NCBI GenBank assembly: GCA_030833925.1
Contig: JAURGE010000004.1
Coordinates: 42,038 to 91,791, forward strand
DNA: 49,754 bases
Origin: Alphaproteobacteria bacterium
GTDB taxonomy: Bacteria > Pseudomonadota > Alphaproteobacteria > Bin95
Direction of reading: 5' to 3'
The position numbers were made by a program, and so were the translations under genes. Below, in pieces: positions 17,947 through 26,635 of this stretch; the stretch's first letter is position 1; every line of letters starts with the position of its first letter. The notes below the pieces were generated by a model, which did not search any database, was not told the DNA's origin, and saw nothing but the letters and a program-made list of their open reading frames with translations.

Positions 17947-18891
17947 CTATTCGTATTTAATGCGCGGGTCGAGCGCGACGTATAGTAAATCGACAAGGAA
18001 ATTGGTGACGACCACCACCAATCCGATAAACATCACTAAGTTTTGCACAATTGGATAATCACGCCATTGAATTGCTTCAACAAGGAAACGAGCAACGCCG
18101 GGTATGTTAAATACAGTTTCGGTAACTATGAGACCACCAATAAGGAATGCAGCCTCAATGCCAATAATGGTGATGACTGGCAAAACAGCATTTGAAAGAG
18201 CGTGGCCATAATTAACAGAATTATCACTGGCACCTTTTGCTTTCGCCGTCCGGATATAATCTTGCCGCAAGACCTCCAGCATGGATGAACGAGTCAGGCG
18301 CATAATCAATGCAGACGACCTAAACCCGACAGCAGCTGCAGGAACACTATAAAGCAATAATTCATCCCAAAGATTGTCGGGAGGGTTCGTGTAAATTGGC
18401 ATTGAACCAAACCATGAAACGAATGCCATTAATATCAATAGTGCCAGCCAAAACGATGGCAGAGAAAGACCGGAGAGACTTATAACTCTCAGAAAATAAT
18501 CAAGCTTTGAATTCTGATTTACGGCTGAAATCACACCTAAAGGTAGCCCAAAAATCACAGAGAAGAACAATGCCAAAACGGCGAGTTTTGCTGTAATTGG
18601 AAGTCGTGGAGCTATCTCATCGATTGTGGGCAACTCAGAGACATACGAAAATCCAAGATCTCCCTGAAGCAAACCAACAATCCAGTTCCAGTACTGGACT
18701 GGTATTGGATCAGCGAGCCCCAGCTCTTCCTCAAGCTGCGCCTTTTCTGCCGGATCTATAAAGCCAGCCGCATCAAAAAGAATATCTGCAATATTACCGG
18801 GAACGAGCCGCAGCATCGCAAATATGACAATTGAAAGACCTATTAAGGTCACAACCATCAGCAGTGTGCGTCTAATGATATAGGACGCCAT
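17947..18891 (-). CDS. Peptide ABC transporter permease (DppB type)
   Basis: Inner-membrane permease, 314 residues, starting with the characteristic first segment of DppB/OppB proteins (MASYIIRRTLLMVV...RLVPGN, 1-32). About six membrane segments and an EAA loop (YIRTAKAKGASDNSVNYGHA) are visible, and the C-terminus ends at LYVALDPRIKYE, typical of the family. AGGTGG precedes ATG 18891. It forms a heterodimer with the DppC-type protein. Between it and the substrate-binding protein gene lies a terminator-like hairpin that may lower its expression relative to the binding protein. Confidence 0.95.
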   Translation of the reverse strand: MASYIIRRTLLMVVTLIGLSIVIFAMLRLVPGNIADILFDAAGFIDPAEKAQLEEELGLADPIPVQYWNWIVGLLQGDLGFSYVSELPTIDEIAPRLPITAKLAVLALFFSVIFGLPLGVISAVNQNSKLDYFLRVISLSGLSLPSFWLALLILMAFVSWFGSMPIYTNPPDNLWDELLLYSVPAAAVGFRSSALIMRLTRSSMLEVLRQDYIRTAKAKGASDNSVNYGHALSNAVLPVITIIGIEAAFLIGGLIVTETVFNIPGVARFLVEAIQWRDYPIVQNLVMFIGLVVVVTNFLVDLLYVALDPRIKYE

Positions 18892-18927
18892 CGCTCGCCC
18901 ACCTTTTCTTATGTGGCGTTAGTAGCC

Positions 18928-18966
18928 AAAAAAATTGGGAAGATCCGACATCTGCCGAACCTTCCC
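18928..18966 (-). terminator. Intergenic (attenuating) terminator between binding protein and permease genes
   Basis: Reading the minus strand, GGGAAGGTTCGGC (18966-18954) pairs with GTCGGATCTTCCC (18949-18937) around an AGAT loop, giving a 13-base-pair stem with three G-U pairs. After two A residues it runs into seven T residues (18934-18928). Placed between the binding-protein stop and the DppB start, it would let most transcripts end after the binding-protein gene. Confidence 0.8.
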
Positions 18967-18986
18967 GTTTTACTAGATGCCTGGCT

Positions 18987-20576
18987 CTACTGCTTCAGCC
19001 AGACGTTTTCCATTCGCCAATCACTGTAGGAGCCGTTGCGCTTACGCACAAAGCCCTGCACACGCGGCTGCAGACAAGTGGCTGCATTGTAGTGAGCGAT
19101 CATTGGCCGAGCCACATCTGCCTGTAACTTGGCGTCGATCTCCCATACCAGCTTTTTACGGGCCTCTACATCACTCATTGAAGATTGCTTTTCGAAGAGC
19201 GCTTGGAGGTCCTTGTTGCAGTAGCCCGTGTAATTGCGTTGCGAACCACAAGCATAGTTCTCAAACAACGCAACATCGGGGTCATCAACAGCAAGACCCG
19301 TTAGGTTCATACCGATCTGGTAATCTTTCTTTGCCACCGTTGCGTGCCAATTAGAGTTCTCAATGGTTTTCAACTCGGCGTCTATATAGATAGCCTTAAG
19401 CTGGTCTATCAGAATAACCGCAGGGTCTCGGTAAGTAGCAACGTTTCGGGTCGAGACAACTGCCGACAGGCGATTATCAGGGCCAAAACCAGCTTTTTTC
19501 ATCAATTCCTGGCCCTTTTTAATATCGGCAGTCTTATCGCCGTAACCAGGGGTTTTAGCTAGTACATCCGGCGGCATACCCCAAACTCCATTTGGGGGCG
19601 GCAACATAACGCCACCTTTTGCACCTTCTCCGTTCATCAAAATCTTGATGAACGCATCGCGATCCATCGCATAAGACATTGCTAGACGAACATCCGGATT
19701 GTCGAACGGTGCCTGCTCACGGTTAACAATAATATTGTATGAAATGTTCGTCGGATATGTATAACAAACCGCAGCCGGGTTCTGTTCTTTTACGTCCTTC
19801 AGAAGCGGGATGGTAATGTCGTTGGGGTGAGTCATATCAAACTTGTCAGCAACGAACCCTAGGACGCGAGTAGAACGGCTTTTCACAATCGTAAACTCTT
19901 GGCCGTCCAGGTATGGTTTACCTTTTTTCCAATAGTCTGGGTTTTTAACAAATTTGATTGACTCGTTTTGCTTTAGCTCAACAAATTTGAATGGGCCAGT
20001 TCCAATCGGGTTTGTGCGCATCGTAGCTGGTGCAACGTGGCACGGATAAACTGGCGAATAACCTGATGCGAGGAGTGCTAGAAACGATGGTTGCGGCTGG
20101 TTCAGGTGGAAAGTCACCTGGTGGTCATTATCAGCGGTCGTTTCTTTCAGGTTCCAATACCAAATTTTACGCGGATTTTTGCGTAATTTTGCTTTGCCCT
20201 TTCCCTGGAGCAAATCCCATGTGCACTGCACGTCTTTAGCGGTAAAAGGCTTTCCATCGTGCCATTTAACGCCTTTTTGCAGCTGGAAAGTAATCTTCGT
20301 TTTGCTGCTATCCCAAGACCAGCTAGTCGCGAGATCTGCTACCACAGTGTCAAGGCTCTCCATGTCCTTGGTCTGATCAAACATCACGAGATTGTTAAAC
20401 ACGCCCATGTAAGGTCGTGTGGTATCATAGGTTGCTTCTTCATGGATCGACCCTGACGGTGGATTGCCACGATGGTAAGCCCGTAAAGTTCCACCCGCCT
20501 GCTGCGCAGCAGCATAAACGGGAACGGCAAGTGTGGCGGCAAGCGCCAGACCAGCCAACCAAGTTTTCGGTTGCAT
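18987..20576 (-). CDS. Peptide-type ABC transporter substrate-binding protein (family 5)
   Basis: Periplasmic binding protein of 529 residues that determines the importer's substrate. A Sec signal peptide is clear: MQPKTWLAGL followed by a hydrophobic core and AYAAAQQ-type cleavage region near residue 23. Mature motifs include SWSWDSSKTKITFQLQKGVKWHDGKPFTAKDV, typical of family 5 (DppA/OppA/NikA), then GTGPFKFVE and a C-terminal region with many aromatic residues. No lipobox Cys is present, so it is soluble. GGGAGG gives a strong ribosome site before ATG 20576. First gene of the operon. Substrates of this family include peptides, opines, nickel and glycosides, so peptide is a guess from family majority. 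Confidence 0.92.
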   Translation of the reverse strand: MQPKTWLAGLALAATLAVPVYAAAQQAGGTLRAYHRGNPPSGSIHEEATYDTTRPYMGVFNNLVMFDQTKDMESLDTVVADLATSWSWDSSKTKITFQLQKGVKWHDGKPFTAKDVQCTWDLLQGKGKAKLRKNPRKIWYWNLKETTADNDHQVTFHLNQPQPSFLALLASGYSPVYPCHVAPATMRTNPIGTGPFKFVELKQNESIKFVKNPDYWKKGKPYLDGQEFTIVKSRSTRVLGFVADKFDMTHPNDITIPLLKDVKEQNPAAVCYTYPTNISYNIIVNREQAPFDNPDVRLAMSYAMDRDAFIKILMNGEGAKGGVMLPPPNGVWGMPPDVLAKTPGYGDKTADIKKGQELMKKAGFGPDNRLSAVVSTRNVATYRDPAVILIDQLKAIYIDAELKTIENSNWHATVAKKDYQIGMNLTGLAVDDPDVALFENYACGSQRNYTGYCNKDLQALFEKQSSMSDVEARKKLVWEIDAKLQADVARPMIAHYNAATCLQPRVQGFVRKRNGSYSDWRMENVWLKQ

Positions 20577-20602
20577 AAAATCCTCCCTTGTTGGGCGTTA
20601 AA

Positions 20603-20629
20603 AGCCTAGTCGCCCTTAAAACCTGTCAA
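20603..20629 (-). promoter_or_regulatory. Candidate promoter of the ABC importer operon
   Basis: On the minus strand, TTGACA (20629-20624) is a perfect -35 element. TAGGCT (20608-20603) follows after 15 bases, shorter than ideal. It lies about 30-50 bases before the binding-protein start. The divergent gap of 134 bases must also serve the acyl-CoA dehydrogenase gene. Confidence 0.35.
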
Positions 20630-20710
20630 GGCTAGCAGGATAGCATTTTTTAGCAAGACCGAAATGGAAACACTGGACGTCTAACGCGGTTTTCACTCAC
20701 AATCATTTTT

Positions 20711-21853
20711 ATGCATGCATTACCTTCAGAAGCTATTGAGGTTCAAAACCTCATCCGTCGCGTCGCCTCTGAGCGAATAGCTCCTCGCGCTGCCGAGATC
20801 GACAAGACTGGGGAATACCCTCAGGACATGTTTGACCTCCTAAAAGAACTGGGCATCTTCACCCTACCATTTCCAGATGAATATGGTGGTCAAGATAGTC
20901 TCTTGGCAGGCTGTGTGGCGGTCGAAGAACTCGGGCGGGTCTGCTACAACACTGGCTATCTACTAGTGGTGCAATGGACACCCTTTGGCGCAATCATGGC
21001 CGCTGGAACTAAAGTGCAGAAGGATCGATATCTGCCCGGTCTAGCTTCTGGCGAATTGCGCGCCGCATTCTCGATAACAGAGCCACAATCTGGCTCCGAT
21101 GTTGCAGGGATTAAGACGCGCGCTAAAAAGACTGAAAAAGGGTGGCATATTTCTGGCGCAAAGATTTGGTGCACGAATGCTCTAGTCTCGGATTTTATCG
21201 TCCTTGCTGCAAAGACAGGAGAAAGTCGGGGCGATGTGAACTTCTTCATAGTGCCGACAGATGCAAAGGGTCTTCAAATCGGGCCCAAGGAAGACAAACT
21301 TGGCGCTCGGGGCGTTCCATCCTCACCGCTTTATCTTGATGATGTGTTGCTACCCGAAGACGCCATACTCGGTGATCCTGGGAAAGGCTTCAGACAAGTA
21401 ATGGGGGCCTTGGCGCTTTCACGACCAATTATTGGAGCCCGGGCAGTTGGTCTGGCACAAGGCGCCCTAGACCTTGCTATGCAGTTTATGCGAGAGCGAC
21501 GCGCGTTTGACCAACCCCTTACTGATTTCCAAGGCCTCCGCTGGATGCTTGCCGATATGGAAATGCAAATCGAGGCAGCGCGCGGGCTAGTTTATAAGGC
21601 AGCCGCCATGACTGACGCGGGCATTAGGGGCAAAGAACTGGCGCATGCCGCCGCGATTTCTAAAGCCTTTGCAAGCGATATGGCTATGAAGGTAGCAACC
21701 GATGCCGTGCAAATATTTGGGGCATCTGGAATTTCAAACGACTATCCAATCAACCGTTATTTTCGTGACGCTAAGGTGGTGCAAATCATCGAAGGATCAA
21801 ACCAGATCCAGCGAAATATTATTGCCAAAAATTTGATAGACGGGATTGATTAA
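20711..21853 (+). CDS. Acyl-CoA dehydrogenase
   Basis: FAD enzyme that introduces a 2,3-double bond into an acyl-CoA and passes electrons to electron-transfer flavoprotein. The 380 residues include the flavin-binding AAFSITEPQSGSDVAGIKT and the C-terminal catalytic motif IIEGSNQIQR with the expected base E361. Short-chain or branched acyl-CoA is likely from the overall pattern, but the substrate is not certain. No Shine-Dalgarno precedes ATG 20711, which lies in a T-rich stretch, so translation may be leaderless. It is coupled to a CoA-transferase through TAATG, an arrangement fitting organic-acid activation followed by oxidation. Confidence 0.92.
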   Translation: MHALPSEAIEVQNLIRRVASERIAPRAAEIDKTGEYPQDMFDLLKELGIFTLPFPDEYGGQDSLLAGCVAVEELGRVCYNTGYLLVVQWTPFGAIMAAGTKVQKDRYLPGLASGELRAAFSITEPQSGSDVAGIKTRAKKTEKGWHISGAKIWCTNALVSDFIVLAAKTGESRGDVNFFIVPTDAKGLQIGPKEDKLGARGVPSSPLYLDDVLLPEDAILGDPGKGFRQVMGALALSRPIIGARAVGLAQGALDLAMQFMRERRAFDQPLTDFQGLRWMLADMEMQIEAARGLVYKAAAMTDAGIRGKELAHAAAISKAFASDMAMKVATDAVQIFGASGISNDYPINRYFRDAKVVQIIEGSNQIQRNIIAKNLIDGID

Positions 21854-23055
21854 TGGGGGACGACTACACCCGTGAAGCTACCGGCCCCCTAAAGGGGGTT
21901 AAGGTCATAGACCTAACAATCAATGTGTTAGGTCCACTAGCCACCCAAATTTTGGGCGATATGGGCGCCGATGTCATAAAAGTGGAGCCTCCTGGAGGCG
22001 ATCCTATGCGAAGACTGGGTCCTGGCCACGAAATGAACATGGCCGCCCACTTTATGGCGATGAACCGAAATAAACGAAGCATAGAATTAGACCTCAAACG
22101 CCCTAAGGCACTCATGAGCCTTAAAAAATTAATCAAAACCGCAGACGTGTTGGTTTTATCAATGCGAGCAAGTGCTGTTGATCGACTTGGCTTAAGCTAT
22201 GAAAGCCTGGCAGCAGAAAACCCTCGACTAATTTACGCATCCGCAACTGGCTATGCTCGTCACGGCCCTGATAAAGATCGTCCCGCATATGACGATGTTA
22301 TTCAGGGCGAAAGCGGTATGGCCGGAATGATTGCCTCAGCCAATGGAGAAGCACGTTTCACACCGATGGCAATCGCTGACAAATTTTGTGGCACTCAGCT
22401 TGCAAGCGCTATCGGAATGGCACTTTTTGCCCGGGAAAAAACCGGCCAAGGCCAAGAAGTACACCTTCCTATGCTCGAGACAATGACAGCGTTTAATATT
22501 GCTGACCATTTCTGGGAGAAAGCTCTTGATCGACCAGGAGGAAAACCTGGCTTTCCACGCATGTTCACACCCCATCGACGGCCCTACGCCACGACTGATG
22601 GTCATATATGCTTGCTCGCTGTTACCAACGAGCAGTGGGCACGTATGCTGCCAGCTCTAGGTCTAAATGAGGCGGCCCAAGATCCACGTTTTAAGACCCT
22701 CGAAGGTCGGACGGAAAACATCAATGAACTGTTGAGCTTAGTGGCGGGGCAACTAGCTACGAATACAACCAAGCACTGGCGAGCTGTTCTTGATAGCGTT
22801 GACATCCCCAATGGCACCATGGCTACTCTCGATGGGTTATTTGAGGACGCCTACTTGAACGAGACAGGTTTTTTTCGTCGGCTCGAGCATCCGACAGCAG
22901 GCACAACACTGACATCTGCGCCACCTATCGCATTCTTTAAAACTCCACCAAATATTCACCGTCCTCAACCTACGCTTGGGGCTGACGGGCACAACGTATT
23001 GAAAGAAGTAGGCATGAGCGCACTAGAAATCGATGAAGCGCTGACCTCACATTGA
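21853..23055 (+). CDS. CaiB/BaiF (class III) CoA-transferase
   Basis: Moves CoA between carboxylic acids, probably activating the acid used by the adjacent acyl-CoA dehydrogenase. The 400 residues start with the family pattern GPLKGVKVIDLT, then GADVIKVEPPGGDPMRR (38-54) and NRNKRSIELDLK (71-82). The catalytic Asp is expected at D147 in RPAYDDVIQG. Cytoplasmic dimer by family knowledge. TAATG overlap with the dehydrogenase and TTGA overlap with the following Nudix gene indicate one transcript. The acid and CoA donor cannot be told from sequence. Confidence 0.92.
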   Translation: MGDDYTREATGPLKGVKVIDLTINVLGPLATQILGDMGADVIKVEPPGGDPMRRLGPGHEMNMAAHFMAMNRNKRSIELDLKRPKALMSLKKLIKTADVLVLSMRASAVDRLGLSYESLAAENPRLIYASATGYARHGPDKDRPAYDDVIQGESGMAGMIASANGEARFTPMAIADKFCGTQLASAIGMALFAREKTGQGQEVHLPMLETMTAFNIADHFWEKALDRPGGKPGFPRMFTPHRRPYATTDGHICLLAVTNEQWARMLPALGLNEAAQDPRFKTLEGRTENINELLSLVAGQLATNTTKHWRAVLDSVDIPNGTMATLDGLFEDAYLNETGFFRRLEHPTAGTTLTSAPPIAFFKTPPNIHRPQPTLGADGHNVLKEVGMSALEIDEALTSH

Positions 23056-23660
23056 CTGCTCTGCGCCAAAAGTTAGCCAATAATATTGCTAGACTGGAGC
23101 TTCAGACAGTTAATAATCCGCAGTTGAAGCCCGCCGCTGTAGCTATCGCGATAACAGAAGACGATTCAGGGGCACCAGCCTTTATTCTGACGCGCAGATC
23201 TGGAACTTTAAGGCGTCATTCTCGACAATGGGCATTGCCAGGCGGAAGGCTCGATCCTGGCGAAAGCGTGGTCGAAGCCGCTCTGAGGGAAATGGAAGAG
23301 GAAATTGGCCTCTATCTGTCACCTGACGACCTGGTCGGCCGGCTAGACGACTATCCAACACGATCAGGATACAACATAAGCCCACTGGTATTCTGGGCAG
23401 GTCCTGGAAAAACGCTGAAACCTAATCCCTCGGAAGTACACGCTCTTTATCTGGTGCCACTAGAAGAATTAAACCGGCCTGAGTCACCCGATCTAATTCG
23501 AATTCCAGAGAGTGACCGGCCAGTAATTCGAATGGCCATCATGAATGATATGGTACACGCGCCAACAGCGGCTCTACTGTATCAATTTCGTGAGGTCGCG
23601 ATGCATGGTCGGATGTTGCGGGTTGATCATTTTGAACAACCCGTCTTTGCCTGGAGCTGA
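23052..23660 (+). CDS. Nudix hydrolase, CoA-pyrophosphatase-like
   Basis: A 202-residue Nudix protein with a perfect box, G-x5-E-x7-REMEEEIGL, at residues 65-87. The upstream LTRRSGTLRRHSRQWALPGG (47-65) resembles NudL/CoA diphosphatases, which cleave CoA or acyl-CoA to phosphopantetheine and adenosine phosphate. The start is TTG at 23052, overlapping the CoA-transferase stop as TTGA; no ATG would keep the conserved N-terminal region. Neighbouring two CoA enzymes supports a role in CoA turnover, but substrate assignment within the Nudix family is often unreliable. Confidence 0.87.
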   Translation: MTALRQKLANNIARLELQTVNNPQLKPAAVAIAITEDDSGAPAFILTRRSGTLRRHSRQWALPGGRLDPGESVVEAALREMEEEIGLYLSPDDLVGRLDDYPTRSGYNISPLVFWAGPGKTLKPNPSEVHALYLVPLEELNRPESPDLIRIPESDRPVIRMAIMNDMVHAPTAALLYQFREVAMHGRMLRVDHFEQPVFAWS

Positions 23661-23773
23661 GCCATTGTTCGAGACATTGAGACGCCATCTCTTCTAAAAA
23701 CCAAACCAATATTAGACTTGTCTCTTTAAAGCGTCTGGCATAGTCAACCTGCATTCGGGTAAGCGAGGTTTCA

Positions 23774-24835
23774 GTGAGTAAATCAGATCAAGAAGCCGCC
23801 CCTGGCGGTATCGGTTTTTTTGAAAAATGGCTTTCGGTGTGGGTCGCGCTTTGTATTGCTGCAGGGATTGTCCTCGGTGCTGCGGTTCCAGGTCTATTCG
23901 AGGTTGTAGCCAATCTTGAATACGCGTCCGTCAATGTAGTTGTAGCGATCCTAATATGGGCGATGGTTTATCCGATGATGGTCGGAGTGGATTTCGCCAG
24001 CCTGAAGGATATTGGCGGGAAACCAAAAGGTCTAATAATCACTGTTCTGGTAAACTGGCTGGTGAAGCCTTTTACGATGGCCGCCCTTGGGGTTCTTTTC
24101 TTTGATCACGTATTCGCCGGCCTACTCGCTCCAGAGGACGCACAACAATACCTTGCAGGCGTTATCATCCTTGGAGCAGCTCCATGTACGGCTATGGTCT
24201 TTGTTTGGAGCCAACTAACCCGGGGCGACCCAACATATACTCTGGTTCAGGTTTCAATAAACGACCTAATAATGATCGTAGCCTTCGCACCGATTGTTGC
24301 TCTGCTGCTTGGTGTGACCGAAATAGAGGTGCCATGGACCACCCTAATTCTATCCGTTTTATTGTACGTGGTGATCCCGCTTATTGCAGGGGTTTTGACT
24401 CGAAAATTTCTATCCAGAAATCAAATAAGTGCGGCAAAGGCGGTCGCCTCATTTACCAATAAAGTAAAACCCTTCTCAGTTATCGGCCTTCTCTCCACTG
24501 TCATATTGCTGTTTGGTTTTCAGGGACCGACAATTCTGTCGGATCCACTTTTAATCCTTCTAATTGCAGTACCACTTCTACTTCAGTCTTATGGTATCTT
24601 TGCAGTTGCATACTGGGCAGCCTGGGCATGGCGAACGCCATTCAACATTGCTGCGCCCTGCGCACTAATTGGGACCTCAAACTTCTTTGAGCTAGCTGTG
24701 GCGGTTGCCATTAGCCTCTTCGGTCTAAATTCTGGTGCAGCGTTAGCGACCGTAGTAGGCGTACTGGTCGAAGTTCCAGTAATGCTATCTCTGGTCGCAT
24801 TCGCCAACCGAACTCAACACTGGTTCCGCAATTAA
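23774..24835 (+). CDS. ACR3-family (arsenite-type) efflux permease
   Basis: Inner-membrane transporter of 353 residues with about ten hydrophobic segments. It carries the ACR3 hallmarks: the conserved Cys (C138) in [15 protein letters not shown] and the [18 protein letters not shown] segment near the C-terminus. ACR3 proteins export arsenite (sometimes antimonite) using the proton gradient. The start is GTG 23774, preceded by GCGAGG; no ATG lies near. No ArsR regulator or ArsC reductase is next to it, which is unusual for arsenic loci, so it may be expressed constitutively or have another substrate. Confidence 0.9.
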   Translation: MSKSDQEAAPGGIGFFEKWLSVWVALCIAAGIVLGAAVPGLFEVVANLEYASVNVVVAILIWAMVYPMMVGVDFASLKDIGGKPKGLIITVLVNWLVKPFTMAALGVLFFDHVFAGLLAPEDAQQYLAGVIILGAAPCTAMVFVWSQLTRGDPTYTLVQVSINDLIMIVAFAPIVALLLGVTEIEVPWTTLILSVLLYVVIPLIAGVLTRKFLSRNQISAAKAVASFTNKVKPFSVIGLLSTVILLFGFQGPTILSDPLLILLIAVPLLLQSYGIFAVAYWAAWAWRTPFNIAAPCALIGTSNFFELAVAVAISLFGLNSGAALATVVGVLVEVPVMLSLVAFANRTQHWFRN

Positions 24836-24886
24836 CCGCGAGCGCTACTTTTAAATGTGAAACCGTAGAACCGGATATAAGAGAGC

Positions 24887-25423
24887 TTACCGGATAAAGT
24901 TTTTCACATAGTCTCGGCCAAGCCCAACCGCCTCAAAATGCTTGGCGTAAGCTTCTATCCGGGTAAACACATCAGCGTACCCAGTCGTATTACCCTCGGT
25001 ATCGCAGTAAATCAGAGCCCCTGTGTTGTGGAACAGAGTGACACTCTCTGGCTGATCCGGCAGAGCCACGAGCGTGTGGATGTCACCAGGCGCCTCAAAT
25101 ACATACGAGCCTTCAGTCCCCACCCAATCGTGTTCAAGATAACGCCAGCCACCTTTTATAATGAAGCCATGAACGGGTGCTGGATGCCGGTGACAGGAGA
25201 CGATGCTCTCTTGACCCGCCTTGCTCCGAAACTTTGATAGATGAACCCAGTAACCCTGACTGGCATTAAGGCATAATGGACGAGACCAACTGTAAGGTGT
25301 CATAGGGCACCAAAGCCGCTCATCATCCTTGGAAAAAGCATCCTGAATAAAGATCTCTGGAAGTGCATAGGGGCTGACTGGGCCACTGTATGGCTTCAGT
25401 TTTGGCTGGGTGTCATCAAGCAT
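24887..25423 (-). CDS. Cupin-domain dioxygenase-like protein (DHAP dioxygenase family)
   Basis: A 178-residue single-cupin protein resembling 2,4'-dihydroxyacetophenone dioxygenase and related ChrR-type cupins. Metal ligands are probably H78 and H80 in SCHRHPAPVHGF, with H85 nearby, and H116 in GDIHTLV; the stretch WRYLEHDW (93-100) is typical of that group. GGAG lies six bases before ATG 25423. It starts 15 bases after glcE, in the place where glcF often lies, and is probably co-transcribed with glcDE. Carbon-carbon bond cleavage is possible, but many homologues have no tested activity. Confidence 0.75.
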   Translation of the reverse strand: MLDDTQPKLKPYSGPVSPYALPEIFIQDAFSKDDERLWCPMTPYSWSRPLCLNASQGYWVHLSKFRSKAGQESIVSCHRHPAPVHGFIIKGGWRYLEHDWVGTEGSYVFEAPGDIHTLVALPDQPESVTLFHNTGALIYCDTEGNTTGYADVFTRIEAYAKHFEAVGLGRDYVKNFIR

Positions 25424-25438
25424 GGCTAACTCCTACAG

Positions 25439-26635
25439 TTATACTTCGGCATACATTCGGCCAGGATTCAGCAGACCTTTTGGATCGAACACATCCTTCA
25501 AACCCTTGGTCAATTTCATTACGACTGGGTCGAGTGGCTGGAATACATCGACGGTTGACCGGACGGCTTCAGAGCCTCTTATCAAAGTCGCGTGGCCGCC
25601 CGCAGTACTAACAGCAGACCTTATCTTTGTAGCGCCGGCATCTGCCAAATCTGCTGGTAAAGCGAGCCAGATCAGCCCACCAGCCCAATCATAAAATGCT
25701 TCTCCACCAAGATCCCCCAACTTTTCTACCAGAGCCGGTCCCTTGGTAGGTGACGTTGAAATACGCCAAAGCGATCGGTCGCCTTGTTGATGAAATGGAG
25801 ATGCATCCCTCACCGCTTCCCATATCGCGGCGGATACCTCTCCTTCAAAAGAAATAATATTTTCCACTGGGAGGTTTCTTCTAATAGCTTCGGTCCGATA
25901 ATCGAGGCTATCGGGGAAGCCCTCAAAACGGATCAAAGTATGTGAAGAGTGACTAAGTCCCTGGATGCGCCCAGCAACACTGGCTGGCAAGTGCGCCGCT
26001 GACACTGGCTCAAAAGGTGTCTTCAGCGCCGCTGACATTGCAGCCTGCCCGGCAAAGTCGTCTAAGCCTTGCACCGCTAGCGTTCGTTCAGCAACCGAAT
26101 TCGGCAATACTTTGAATGTAACTTCAGTCAGGACGCCAAGGGTACCCATTGCACCAGCCGATATCTTGCAGAGATCATAGCCAGTGACATTTTTCATCAC
26201 CCGACCACCACCATGCATAGCCTGGCCAACTCCATCCACGAACTTAACACCAATCAGAAAATCTCTAACGGCACCAGACGCAACCCTGGAAGGGCCGGAA
26301 AGCCCAGAGGCCGCCACTCCCCCAACAGTGGCAGGCCCGGAAGCGCCGTATAAATGCGTCAGGTCAGGAGGGTCGAACGGTAAACGTTGGTTTTTTTCCG
26401 CTAGCGTCGCTTTAGCATCTGTCAATGTAGTGCCGGCAGCGAAAGTGACGTAAAGCTCTGTAGGGCTATATTCAATTACCCCCTTCAAACGGTCGGTTTT
26501 TAGCGTTCCACCGTCGCCCGCTACCCTTCCAAGTCCTTTAAGCCCTCCACCTCCTTCGATATTTATTGGAGCTTTAGCATCTCTGATTGCCTCAGCCACT
26601 TCCTCTGGAGTTTCAGGACGCAAAAAATCAGTCAT
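25439..26635 (-). CDS. glcE: Glycolate oxidase FAD-binding subunit GlcE
   Basis: FAD-domain subunit of the glycolate oxidase complex, which oxidises glycolate (or D-lactate) to the 2-oxo acid and feeds electrons to the membrane. The 398 residues show the FAD region LTDAKATLAEKNQRLPFDPPD (51-71), then GPATVGGVAASGLSGPSR and GVKFVDGVG, and end LLNPGRMYAEV. The gene starts within the glcD stop (ATGA) and ends 15 bases before a cupin gene. The usual third subunit, the iron-sulfur protein GlcF, is absent from this locus. Confidence 0.93.
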   Translation of the reverse strand: MTDFLRPETPEEVAEAIRDAKAPINIEGGGGLKGLGRVAGDGGTLKTDRLKGVIEYSPTELYVTFAAGTTLTDAKATLAEKNQRLPFDPPDLTHLYGASGPATVGGVAASGLSGPSRVASGAVRDFLIGVKFVDGVGQAMHGGGRVMKNVTGYDLCKISAGAMGTLGVLTEVTFKVLPNSVAERTLAVQGLDDFAGQAAMSAALKTPFEPVSAAHLPASVAGRIQGLSHSSHTLIRFEGFPDSLDYRTEAIRRNLPVENIISFEGEVSAAIWEAVRDASPFHQQGDRSLWRISTSPTKGPALVEKLGDLGGEAFYDWAGGLIWLALPADLADAGATKIRSAVSTAGGHATLIRGSEAVRSTVDVFQPLDPVVMKLTKGLKDVFDPKGLLNPGRMYAEV

